The notes beneath the pieces were generated by a model. That model did not search any database. It had not been told where the DNA came from and worked only from the letters and a program-made list of their open reading frames with translations. From positions 56,731,551 through 56,795,550 of the forward strand of contig JAZBQD010000030.1 of assembly GCA_036583965.1 (NCBI GenBank): 64,000 nt of DNA. The letters run 5' to 3'. Within the stretch, counting starts at the first letter, position 1, and every line of letters begins with the position of its first letter. Positions 35,846 to 46,932 of this stretch are shown piece by piece. The DNA comes from Prunella strophiata. Its lineage: Eukaryota > Chordata > Aves > Passeriformes > Prunellidae. A program made the position numbers and the translations under genes.

Positions 35846-38334
35846 TGCATCTAAATAAACAAGCCTAAGTACCCTGAATACGTCAGGCACTGTGTGACCA
35901 GGATACAAAACCTGCTTCATTTAATAACCTCACTTTCTAATCAGTCTATTCTGTAATCTTTATGGTCAGGTGAAATGATAGCCAGTTACAATTGCCAAAT
36001 GTGAAGAGTATGGAGGTAATTAGCTCAGATTCTCCATACTTTTGTTTCTATGTATTTTAATTAAAAGCATTTACACTGCTTACACATTTTCCATGTGAAT
36101 GACAACAATATAACTGAGTTTATTATCTGTCAATAATTTGTTGTCTGCCCAACAGTTCATGCTTTTCATCATAATAAATTAGCTCTTATATTGTTATACT
36201 TCCATTGCAACTGGGGGAGAGATTTCAGGTTTTGTATGGCATACTGGGAGTATGTGAGTTATCCTTGCTTCCAGAGCAGCTAGCACACAACCATTATATC
36301 ATAGACTTTGAAGCACAGTGTATTGTGAAGCCTGAGTTTAAACCAGTGGCAAGACAGTCTCTGAGGGTCCCTGAACTAGTTAAAAGTAACTGAGGTGTGT
36401 TTGACCCTGTTTCATATTCATGTCTCTGACTGCTATGTAGTTGTGCCCAGAGAGAATTATGGACCATCATAATCTGTACCATCATCTGTACCATCTACAG
36501 TGATTTCCAAATGCAGCTCAGCAAAATATTTTCTGCATTTACAAATATTTATTATTTTCTGCTGGTTGTCTCTGCATTTCTGTGCCTTGATTTGCTGGAA
36601 ATCCATGAAAATTACATGAAAAAATTGTGGCTGCTGTGTTGTGCAATAAAGTGTAAAAGTTGCCATAGCATGCTCATCTTCTTGTTTTATACAAATCTTT
36701 ATTATGTTCATGAAATCACTTTAATTCTGATGAAGAATTTTGATTTTTTTCTCTGCCATTTAGTAGACAAACAAGCAAATCAACAAAGAAACTAAGAAAC
36801 ACCTATTGCAGATAGCCAAATAGCTTTAAATATGAGGAATTTAATCCTGATAGGAGAAGTTTATAAATGTGAATAAATTACCTGCTTTAGGCTTGCTAAA
36901 TCCTAAATCATCTGTTTGGCATATAGTTCTCAAATGAAGTACAAACCAAGAGAGCTCCTGCAGCAGCAGAAAAGCATTCTTTGAGGTTTGTAATGTCTGC
37001 AAGTTCTAGAAGATCCCATATGCCAGACAAATGCAACAAATACATTTGTCATATCTGAGAAGTATAAATCTTCAAGTGAAGCACACCTTTAATTTGAGCA
37101 ACAACAGAGTGTTGCACAGAAAATTTCATGATAGCTTGAATTGATATTAATTCAAGTTGATATTAAGGTTGGAAAGATTTTAGTGTCTCAAATATATTAC
37201 TTTAGGGGTGAATTTATGTTCTGGAATACAGACTACTGTGTGATTTAATGCTGATTGTCTAACCTTGTGATGTGACTGACAGAGTGGGATGGGAGTGCCA
37301 TAATTTTCAGGCACTACAGAAGGCATGGTGCGATCCAAATCCCAATGGAACTCCACTGAATTGATGAAATGACCGGGGAGGCCTAATTAAAGCTGTTCAG
37401 CTCAAATGTATTGATGTATTACAGCTATTGTAGTTTAGTTCAATAGGTCTACCCTACGAGTGCTGGCATGCCTGTAAAGTAAACTAAACAAACTGCATAA
37501 ATAATGCTGCTAGGTAAAGAGACACCCATGGAATCAAAGCTGAGTCATGCAAAATCCAACAGGCTGCCCTTTGAGCTTATTTTCACACAATATTATATAA
37601 AAAAATATTGCTTATATCTTATCAAGTGAGAAAAGAGACAGGCTCTAGTACTGAAAATAGTTATGTGTTTAGCTAGCATATATTTCAATTCTGTAATTCA
37701 AAAATATAATTCCTGAATATTAAAAGGTTCCTCATAGATTGCTTCCCTTTCTATGATTAAAATATCTCTGAATAGTATATCCATTATAATGAAGAAGAAT
37801 TCTAGCTGTAAGGCATTTCATTTATGTCTGAGTGCTTTGGGCAAGAATTTGTTGAAATCTGGTAGTTTTTTAACTATTTCAACAGGAATATGTAACTTTA
37901 AACCTATTTATATTTTGTCTGCACGGATTTTAGCTGAAAACTGATACAGAATATAATTTGGAATATTCAGCTGGTGAGTAGTGAATTCAACAAAATATAT
38001 AAAATGAGAAAGACCAGTACTATTCACAAAATGGGACTGAATTTGTTTGCTTGTCTTTGTCTGAAGGAAGCCAGATAATCCTCATCAAGACTTATAAAAC
38101 ATCAAATTTTAATTTAATACTTAGATTTATAGAAATGTTAAAACATTTCTGCTTACTGTTTAAAATAAGTATGTGATTTTTTTCTTCTTTATAATTTGTC
38201 AATAAATAGAAAACAAAACCTATTATAAAAATAGCTAGCCTGAAAATGAGAAAAACCCTTTCATTTCAAATAGACCAGACCCTCTGTGACATCTTCATGC
38301 TTAATTTTTGTGCTTTTCTTCTTTCAAAGAAGGA
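35846..38334. other. Unrecognised AT-rich DNA
   Basis: About 2.5 kb without recognised repeat or exon. An 8-bp-arm inverted repeat (CTTGAATT/AATTCAAG) lies near 37135-37156. The 37200-37560 part is less simple in composition than its surroundings. Confidence 0.5.
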
Positions 38335-38672
38335 TTGAGTGTACTCTCAGGCAGTTTGCTGATGACATCAAGTTGGGCAGGAGCATTGATCTACTGTAGG
38401 GTAGCAAGGCTCTGCAGAAGGAACTGAACAGGCTGGATCAGTGGATCAGTGGGCTGAGGCCAAAGGCATGAGAATCAACAAGACAAAGTGCTGGGTCCTG
38501 CCCTTGGGTCACAAGAACCAGGTGCAACACTACAGGCTGGAGGAGATTCCCAGTGGAAAAGGACCTGGCGGTGCTGGTTGACAGATGCTGAACATGAGCC
38601 AGCTGTGCCCAGGAGGTTAAGGAGGCCAATGGCACCCTGGCTTGTGTCAGAAGCAGTGTGGATGAGGGTCTG
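38335..38672 (+). mobile_element. CR1 LINE fragment with reverse-transcriptase FADD box (plus strand)
   Basis: Sense CR1 ORF2. Codons at 38355-38366 read Phe-Ala-Asp-Asp, the reverse-transcriptase catalytic box, in the context QFADDIKLG (family KFADDTKLG). An in-frame TAG at 38397-38399 follows 33 bp later, so no functional enzyme is encoded. Downstream landmarks are GGTGCAACACTACAGGCTGG near 38521, GGCGGTGCTGGTTGACAGAT near 38568, and AACATGAGCCAGCTGTGCCC near 38591. The 5' and 3' parts of the element are missing. Confidence 0.92.
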
Positions 38673-41600
38673 ACAAGAAAGAGACAGTTTCTACTGTTGG
38701 ACATGAAATAGATAAACAGGATTTCTGAAAGTACAGGCTAATAAGAGACTTACCTAAACCAGACCTACAGAATTTGTAGGGAAAATTTTTAATGACTATG
38801 CTGGAAGAGACTTTGGAATGATACTGAGTAGCCATGCCCTTTGGCAGATACTGCTATACCTGCTCACTATGTGCTAGAGCTGTATATTTTTCTAAGGCTT
38901 CTTACAAATGTCTTCAGTTTTAAGCAGAAGAGCAGCTCCAAGCCTTCATTGAGAAACACACTCTCATTCAAATGGAAAATAATTATTTCTTTGTAGAATG
39001 ACAGGTCTACACTTATTTAAAAACCAGTAGGAATAAAAAGGTATTTTCAAATTTTAGTGGTTGCCAGTACTTTATAAAGATTTTAGTATGCCTTCATAGT
39101 CATGACAAAGACTTTTATAAGGGGCTAGCAATTTTGAGTTCCTCAACATATTAATATCCAAGCAAACATATTTAAAGAAGTTGTTTTTTGGTTGAGATGG
39201 CTTGAAATATTTCTGGCCAAAGGGCTCCTCAAAATCACCTCAAATGAGGACTGAATTAATACAATACTTCCTTTCTAAAGAGCTTACTTTTTCAGTTTGT
39301 TGCCTCCCTTTTGCCCCCCATCTCTCTTCTCCTTTTTCTACTCCCTTTACCATGGCAATGTTCGTAGCAAACATTATTCCACTACTGCAGTATTCAATGA
39401 GAATCTCCGAGTCCCATCTGTATTATGAATGGAAATAATAACTCACTTTTTTTTCAAAATTTTTCTAAAAATAATTCGCTCTTTGACACAGTTTGATGGA
39501 TCAGTTCTTCATACAGCTGTTCATGTGGAAATATGCTTATAGCACATTTTGTTTTGCAGAGTTTCCTAAATGGCTCAGTAGGGGTCAGAACTCTTAGAAT
39601 TACACATAATTATTAATAAAACTGATTAGCAATTTTTCAGTTCTGTTAGAGGAATGTTATAATTGCATTTGTATCAATATTCAAGCTGTGCCAGTTTTGA
39701 ACAATCTTACCTCCAGCTGAGATCACAGAAAATGATGCACAACCTCTAGCTAACACATTCTTCATCTCAATATCAAGTACACTGACATTACAGTACACTA
39801 ATGTAAAATTAGTCAATAACATTTTGAAAGGTACCATCTGCCTTTCCTTTAAACCTTTTCAGATGTACTGGTGTAGTAGTGTGGCAGGGAAGGAAGAGGA
39901 GAGGGAAGGCAGAACTAGAACTTAATTTTATTCAAAATAGGGGTTTTTTTTTCAAATTTCAGTCAGAGGGCTTTCATGCTTCTAGCCTTGTCTAAAAAAG
40001 CCACTCACCGCATGACCCAAATTTAATTCAGCCAATTCATTTAAGCTCTAATCAATATGTCACCTGGAGGTGTTATACTGTGATGCTGTTTATATATTCA
40101 GTTTGAACTATTTGTCACTTCCATTAAATAATGCTTCAAAAACAGGGCTGTTTATGAACATCGTAGCTGTCACCTGTCATGGAAATGCTGCTTCCAAAGT
40201 GTGGCCAATTAGATTAATACTTACATTTATTCACACTTATTAGTTCCTCAGAAAACTAACCAGAAAGTTGTTTCCTTGAGTGTTTCTCCTTCACAAAACA
40301 TGAGTCAGAAAGTCACTCGCACTGCCCAGTTGCTCAGCTCATTCCCTAAGGACCCCCTTCAAACAGGGAAATAAAACTCCAAACTATCATGCAGAATAAA
40401 CCCCCAATGCACCATGTAAAAGTCTGATAGGAATGTCTTTCAAATAACCACAGCTGCACAGAGAGGGTCCATTTTATGTTGACAGTGACTTGGCAATGAT
40501 CACAGAACAAGAATTAACCTTGTTTTGACAATGTGTTTTTTTTTCTTATTTGCATTACAGGTCAGCAACTGAGTGATACCTGTCAAACTTTATATGATCA
40601 CATCTGAGTAAATAACGATTTCTGCATGCCAGGCTTTGTTTGACAGTATTTCTGTCTGAGAAATGCCAGCAGCAAAAAGCCCATTAACTGCTTCCACCCA
40701 CTGTTCTTATATAATTCTCTGTATCTTTGCTCTCCAGGCTGATGGGGAGCAGCAGGGACACAAGCCATTTGTTCCAGGCTTCACAGTGCTGTGGGTTAGA
40801 GTCTGCTCAGTCACACCACATGGCACAATGCAAACTAAGATATTAGAACATGCAATGGACTCATCTTTGCTTAAGAAATATAAGGTAACATCATGGCAAT
40901 TTTTTCATTTATTGAAATAGGCAGTTACTTCTGCACAAGGCAAAACTGAAATGAAAACGTAAATTAAAAATAAAGAAGAAACTCTCACCTCTAAGTTTCC
41001 AACAGCTGTGCAATAGATTTTTCCTATATTATAAAGATGCTTTGTGCTAGAATAATGATGGGAAATTCCTGGTTGCCTAGTCATGGGTGCTTCTATAAGT
41101 CTCACTTTCATTCACAGGCAATGTGTGCTTCTGGCTTACAGTAAATCCATGTGGGGAAGAATTACATCCCTGTCACATTGGTACACAAAAGAATTTAGAG
41201 AATACATGTGAACTGCCAATAATTTCTCAAGAGGTTCAGGTGACTTACTGAAATACTTAACTAGCTCTTACAATGCATATTTATTTCTTCCTTTAAAATC
41301 TCATTCCCCACAGCAAATACATTTAGACATATTAGTAAGTGGCCAAAACCAGAACTGTTTATTCTACCAACTAATCCTATGGATTTTACTGCAGTGGGAT
41401 TCATTCCTGTGCCATCCATGATTAACACTTGCCTCTGCAAAATAAAGCCCCCAGTTGCCAAAGCTAATAAAAGTAAAATATTTTTCAGATTTTTTCTTCA
41501 GTCCCAAATCATCAAAAGCAAATATTGAAATAGATAAAATGGTTACAACTATCTTAGAACAAGGTAGGTGGACCTGAGTTTCATGTAACTTTATATAAAT

Positions 41601-42319
41601 GAAGTTTTGGTCCATTTAATTTGTCTTTACAAAACTTCTCATTGTACTGAACAATGTTTGAATCCATAGTCAATGTCATTGAAAACAATGGTATAGATTG
41701 CTGTTTGGGCCTTGATCTTTTTCAGATGCAGATTTTTTTAATATTTATTGATAAATATTTTTGTGTAAAATGGGATTTTATGGATCAGATGTTTTCTACT
41801 CACTGAAATGCATTAGTGAGACTATCACAATAACCTCCAGATATCTATTTGCTTATCTGAATAGAAGGATACTTACTGCACTTTGAAACACCCTTTACTC
41901 TCCCTTCAGATCTCCAGCTGCTGCTCCGAGAATTCAGAAATCTCAATGCCAGCCTTATATAGGTGCCTTATATCTATATACAGAGATTCTGCACATCCTG
42001 TGTCTTAGTCATCACTTTTGTGCATTTCTCAGATGCCTTTAGCATGTCTCAGCTCTAAATCCCTGTGTTTTAGTGCATGACTCAAGTTATATTTCCTTTG
42101 CTTATGCAGGGAATTTACAGCTCACATGTTGACATATAAAATGCACATGGATATCTGAATTTGGCTCTAAACCACATTCATCTGTACTGTAAAAGGTATC
42201 CTTGTAGAGACTATTGTGAAGAGTTGTAAGACTGGATGAAGAAGGAAATACTGCCTTAAATCCCCAGGAGGAACTGTGGTTCTCAATCAAGCTTGTGTAG
42301 TTTCATTTGTATGTTTAAG
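38673..42319. other. Unrecognised DNA, candidate non-coding conserved block inside
   Basis: About 3.6 kb with no exon or repeat family recognised. The 39990-40290 part has homeodomain-like AATTA/ATTAG sites and several CACCTG E-boxes and is described under findings. Confidence 0.5.
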
Positions 42320-42625
42320 TGTTGTGGTTTAGGACTGGTATTTCCAAACGTAGTATTCCTACTGGAACACTCCAAACTGTGCTCCACTCACTCTCTCCCT
42401 CTTCTTATTAACAAAAGAATGTAGAAGAGAGGTGAATGCCTTCACATCTGAATGCTCACCATGTGGAAGCTGGCAATACCCCAGCAACTCCACCACACTA
42501 CCCAACCAGAAGGTGCTGCTTCCCCCCGCCCCATGTGCATGATGTCAGATGGTGTAGAATAACCTTGGGGTTCCAGCCATGCTCCTCATTATATTGCAAA
42601 AATTCACCCTGTTCTAACCAGGACA
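42320..42625 (-). mobile_element. Short ERV LTR, minus strand
   Basis: On plus it begins TGTTGTGGTTTAGGACTGG and ends TTCTAACCAGGACA, i.e. TG...CA ends. The minus strand starts TGTCCTGGTTAGAACAGGG, a typical bird ERV LTR beginning. A middle landmark is TGCATGATGTCAGATGGTGT near 42537. At about 306 bp it is short for the family and probably internally deleted. No matching target duplication is seen at these boundaries. It lies 82 bp from an oppositely oriented LTR at 42708. Confidence 0.65.
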
Positions 42626-42707
42626 GTCACACAATGCTAATTCTTGCCTCCTTCCAAAATTACACAGGCCTTTATTTAGCAGAATATATAATGTCTTGGT
42701 TCATATT

Positions 42708-43215
42708 TGTCCTGGTTTCATCTTCTTAGTAGCTGTAGCAGTAGTTGAAGACTAATGTTGAAAACCCACTGATGTTTTAGTTGCTGCTACAAGGTGCTAA
42801 CTCCAAGACAAGAACTTTTCAGATTCCCATGCTCTGCCAGCAAGCAGGTGCACAAGATGCTGATAGGGAGTACACCTGGGACAGGTGACCCAAACTGGCC
42901 AAAAAGATATTAAACATCCCATGCCACAGAATGTCACGTTCAGTGTATAGATTGGGGGAGTTGGTTGTGAGAGGTCAATCTCTGCTTAGGGACAGGCTAA
43001 GAATTGATCAAAGAGTGCTGAACATATGTACTCTGCATCACTTGGATTTTATTCCTTTTCTCTCTCTTATTATTATTATTATTATAAAGCTATTTTCTCA
43101 CTTGTTAAGCTGTTCTCCTCTCCATCCATGAGTTTTGCTTTTTTGTCTATTCTCCTCCTAGTTTTGTCTACTTTCCTCTTGGTAGTTAGTTGCTGGCTGG
43201 ATTTAAACCACAGCA
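42708..43215 (+). mobile_element. Solo ERV LTR with 5-bp target duplication
   Basis: A 508-bp element with TGTCCTGGTT...AAACCACAGCA ends. The 5 bp before it (ATATT, 42703-42707) are repeated exactly after it (43216-43220), which fixes both boundaries and shows integrase-mediated insertion. Sense-strand landmarks are GGTGACCCAAACTGGCC near 42885, a TTATTATTATT microsatellite within 43067-43085, TTTTCTCACTTGTTAAGCTG near 43093, and GTTGCTGGCTGGATTTAAAC near 43189. The 5-bp duplication fits class III (ERVL-like) elements better than the 4 bp of gamma-like ERVs or the 6 bp of beta-like ERVs. No internal region is present, so it arose by LTR-LTR recombination. It belongs to a family resembling the 8.6-kb LTR but is diverged from it. 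Confidence 0.85.
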
Positions 43216-43378
43216 ATATTTTGCATGTGATTCAGTTTGATGGATAATTTAGGACTTTTAGATCAGATTAAGCTCACCTAACAGGCTACAGATGCAGGTG
43301 TTTAAAGCTAAAGGTATGTATTCACGGTGCACAGAGCAGGATAATATGCATAACTTGGTGTCTGAAGTGCCTTTCTGG

Positions 43379-43495
43379 AATCATAGAATCATTTAGGTTA
43401 GAAGACACTTCTAAGATTGAGTCCAGCCATTAACTTAACAATGAATGCCAAGGTCTACCACTACTAAACCATGTTGTTAAGTACCATCTATGTAA
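43379..43495 (-). mobile_element. CR1 LINE 3' terminal fragment (minus strand)
   Basis: Starts AATCATAGAATCATTTAGGT, the antisense of the CR1 3' terminus. It continues through GATTGAGTCCAGCCATTAAC and CTACCACTACTAAACCATGT, corresponding to the CR1 3' UTR. Only the last roughly 115 bp is recognisable. Confidence 0.9.
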
Positions 43496-45871
43496 GTAGA
43501 TGTTGATTCTTACAGTCAAGGACAGTCTGAATCTTGTTTTAATTGCTGAACATTGACATCTAAAGTCAACCAAGTTTTCTTAAGTTTCCCTGCTGGGCTA
43601 TCAGCTGCCTCTTGAGAAAATCAGGAGTCTTCTGGACATTCTGGATCTCATGAGCTATATTTGGGTATATTCAGTGGTACTGTGTCTTTATGTGTGGGCA
43701 ACAGAATAAGAAATCAGTTGAAAAAAGAAGTCTGCAGAGCGTAACTAAGATATATTTTAATCACCCTTTGAAAAGTCTTTCTTACTCTGGATCTATGACA
43801 ACATGGACATGTAACATTCTTAGATGGGAAAGCTTAAGTGACCTAAATCTTTCACTTAGACAGTAAAACATAACAAATCAATTGTCTCTGTGCCAGCATT
43901 TTTTTTTTTTTCTCTCATGAGGAAGGACTTTTGTTTTAAGAGACTGAATTACTACAGCAATTCATGAATAACCATTAGTGCCATCTGGCAAGTTTTCAAG
44001 ATGACTTGTTTTACTACACAATGCTTGCACTGGCTTTGATACAGTGACCTGCATAGTGTTGTTTTTGACCCAGTTTAACTGAGCAGAAACAGTACCAGAA
44101 ATTGCATTACTCATTTACCTGAGAAAGCATTTTTATAAGGTGAGACAAGCTAATATCATTATGTCATGATCTGAGGTTTGGTGGATTAGAAATAGTAATA
44201 AGAAATCTTCTCTGAGTGTAATTTTAAACTTTTACATGATATGAATTCCTTCATTTTCTTGCAAAGGCAACTTATAAAATTTCAGAACTTGGGTAGATAA
44301 GAGACTTTCTGTAAAGATCAGGACAATATATTTTAAATCAGCATTTTTTCTATGAAAAATCATATTGTAAAAGGAAGGAAATGAATTCTGATATGATGAA
44401 CTTTAGTAAAAAATATTATTTCTTTTCTTAAATAACAAAAAAATATTAACTTATTTTAGTAATACAAGATATATTAATGAGCACGCTATACATGCAGTAT
44501 TAAACTCACAGGTATGTCTATCTGAATAGGTTGGGCAAGATCCAGGAGTTTAAGAGGGAAATTATATTTTATCACTGCCTTGAGGAAGGTCATCATGCAT
44601 GGCTGCTTTAGTTCATCTGAACAGAAGAATGATCTCTGGAGTCTTTAGATCCATCCTCTAGACTCTTTTAGGATGACTGAACTGTGATTCATCATATTTA
44701 CTACAGCATTAATGTGCCTGTTCCACCTCAGGGATGAGATACAACAGCAAGTTCTGCTGTGTTCAGTGGAAGGTTTTGGTACAGCTACATGCAAATACTG
44801 CACGAGAGTAAACCTTAATGTATACCCTTTGCAACTGTTACAACAAATCAAAGTTAATTGTTCTCATTTATTTTTAAATAAAATGCAAGGAGCATGAGTA
44901 TTCAGTCAGTGTTGTAGAAAGCCACCACAGTAAGGATATAGAAACTTTCTGCAGAGTACATTAGTAATAAAATGACCAGTCTGGATCAAATAAAGCCCTC
45001 AGCTATGCTTCACGCTTAATTACACTCAAAGTGATTCAAAGCTATTTGCTAGCTGTGTCTACTCTAATTTCTAAACTGATCTTCACAGGGCTGACAGAAT
45101 GCTAAAAAAACAGCTCACACTGCTGACTGGGATGACCAGCAGCAGCACCAGAAACTAAAGGAGGTTTTTTTTTGTATTTTGCTTTCACTGACGGTGATTA
45201 GCTGGCTAAGCTGTATGGCTTAGCCATACAGCTTGTATGGCTTAGCTGTCAAACAGCATAAGTCCTTTTGGTGCACTTGCAGCAGAATGGGCCCAATGTG
45301 ACTTGGAAGAAAGCAGCTGACATAAGGTGGAATTGTCTGTGAAAGGGAAGAGGTTGTTATTGGCTAGTTTTGTTAGATGTCACAGGAAGAGAAAGAAAAG
45401 CGTCAGTCAGTCCCTGCATGGATCCTTACAGCTCTCTGGGATGGCGAGCCACTGACAATGACAAGATGCCATCTGTTAAGAGGCTATTCTGGAAGAAACT
45501 GGAGCTGCTGGAGGATTTCACTGCACTGCAGTAGGCAAGTGGCACATTTGGCATATAAGGGGCCCAAGCACGTTTGCAGGCAAATGTGGCCTTATACACA
45601 CCAGCTTTCAGACTCAACTAGATAACAAGAGTGGTGAATCTATGATAATTATTTTAGGAATTCTATCAGTTATTCTAAATAGAAATAGCTGAGTTAAATT
45701 ATTGATCTCCACTTCTACTATCTTCCAAAAGAAACACATTTTTTCAGCTGGAAATACTACAAAGATCACAGGCTTCTCTGTTAGAGGTGGTTGATTTAAT
45801 ACTTACTACATGCATGCAAAAAAAAGATAAAATTGTCACATTATCCGGGTAATCAATTTCTTATGTATTCA
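43496..45871. other. Unrecognised AT-rich DNA
   Basis: About 2.4 kb. It holds a T12 run near 43901 and the inverted repeat at 45208-45234. No exon or repeat family was recognised. Confidence 0.55.
45208..45246. repeat. 11-bp-arm hairpin overlapping a direct repeat
   Basis: AAGCTGTATGG (45208-45218), loop CTTAG, then CCATACAGCTT (45224-45234) is a perfect inverted repeat. TGTATGGCTTAGC from the left arm recurs directly at 45234-45246. The result is a compact element with two alternative pairings. Confidence 0.88.
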
Positions 45872-46085
45872 TAGAGTCATAGAATCTAAAAATGTTAAGA
45901 GGTTGGAATGGACCTTAAGGACCACCTAATCCCAATCCCCACCACTGTATGGTCTGTATGGGGACAGACCTTCCATCTTCCACCTTCCACTTCCTAAACC
46001 AAGACACCAGGTTATTCAAGACCTTATCCAACCTGGCTTTGAACACTGCCACGGTTAGGGCAACCACAACTCTTTCTTTTAGACA
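45872..46085 (-). mobile_element. CR1 LINE 3' fragment (minus strand)
   Basis: Begins CATAGAGTCATAGAATC and continues GGTTGGAATGGACCTTAAGG, the antisense CR1 3' UTR. TATCCAACCTGGCTTTGAAC near 46024 leads into the C-terminal ORF2 region, and similarity fades near 46085. It is 5'-truncated and inactive. Confidence 0.92.
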
Positions 46086-46558
46086 CTATTCTGTCATATT
46101 TTATGATAAACATGGCAAACTTTCAATATTAAATCCCAAGCAAATCTATTTTATGTATATGAAACTTGGAAAATAGTCAGATAAATGAAATATGCTTGCC
46201 CAAAAGAATTGGTGGTTTGCAGATATAGCTGCATATAACTTTTTTATCTTAGAAAAATTCCAGTTATGTCTTGTGTATTTGATTATTTAAATTTAAGGAA
46301 ATAAAATTTAATAAAACTCAATTTTCCACTTATTGTATTATAAACATGAAATAAAGAAATCTGTATTTTCTAAACAAAAACAAAGAACCTATAAGTACAG
46401 TATTCTAAAGAGCTTTTTATTAGGGCAGGTTTTAATTTAAAGCATTGTGTAGACAGCAAGAATAATGGCACTATCATAATTTAGACCATGATGCAATGAA
46501 TTTGACTCTGATCAGATGATCTCTGCAAGTGATGTTTTAAAGTCCTCTCAAGTTTGAA

Positions 46559-46932
46559 TTCACAGAATCACAGAATAATGAGGTTGGAAGAGATCTCTAA
46601 GATCATCGAGTCCAACCTATGTCCTAACATCTCAACTCAGAATCTAGACTATAGCAACAAGTGCCAGGTCCAGCCTTTTTTAAACACATCCAGAGATGGT
46701 GATTCTACCACCTCTCTGGGAAGAGCATTCCAGTTCTTTATTATTCTTTCGGTGAAATATTTTTTCCTAATATCCAGCCCACACCTTCCCTGACATAGCT
46801 TGAGACTGTGTCCTCTGGTTCTGTCAGTTGCTGCCTGGTGGAAGAGACTGACCCCCACCTTTCTACAACCTCCCTTCAAGAAGTTGTAGAGAGCAATAAG
46901 GTCACCTCGAAGCCTCCTCTACTCCTCCACAG
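46559..46932 (-). mobile_element. CR1 LINE 3' fragment with readable RT C-terminus (minus strand)
   Basis: Antisense CR1 3' end starting ATTCACAGAATCACAGAAT and followed by GAGGTTGGAAGAGATCTCTA. Minus-strand translation between 46879 and 46649 remains open for 76 codons and reads [10 protein letters not shown], then [11 protein letters not shown] and [17 protein letters not shown], all characteristic of the CR1 ORF2 C-terminus. It is one of the better-preserved copies here. About 470 bp separate it from the CR1 at 45872-46085 on the same strand. The two differ in sequence and overlap in consensus position, so they are separate insertions. Confidence 0.94.

Noticed and set aside
43067..43085. 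TTATTATT microsatellite as an independent locus
   Set aside because: It sits inside the solo LTR and appears to be part of that LTR family rather than a separate feature.
46649..46879. Possible functional reverse-transcriptase gene
   Set aside because: Although 76 codons are open and clearly CR1-like, the element is 5'-truncated and lacks the catalytic domain.
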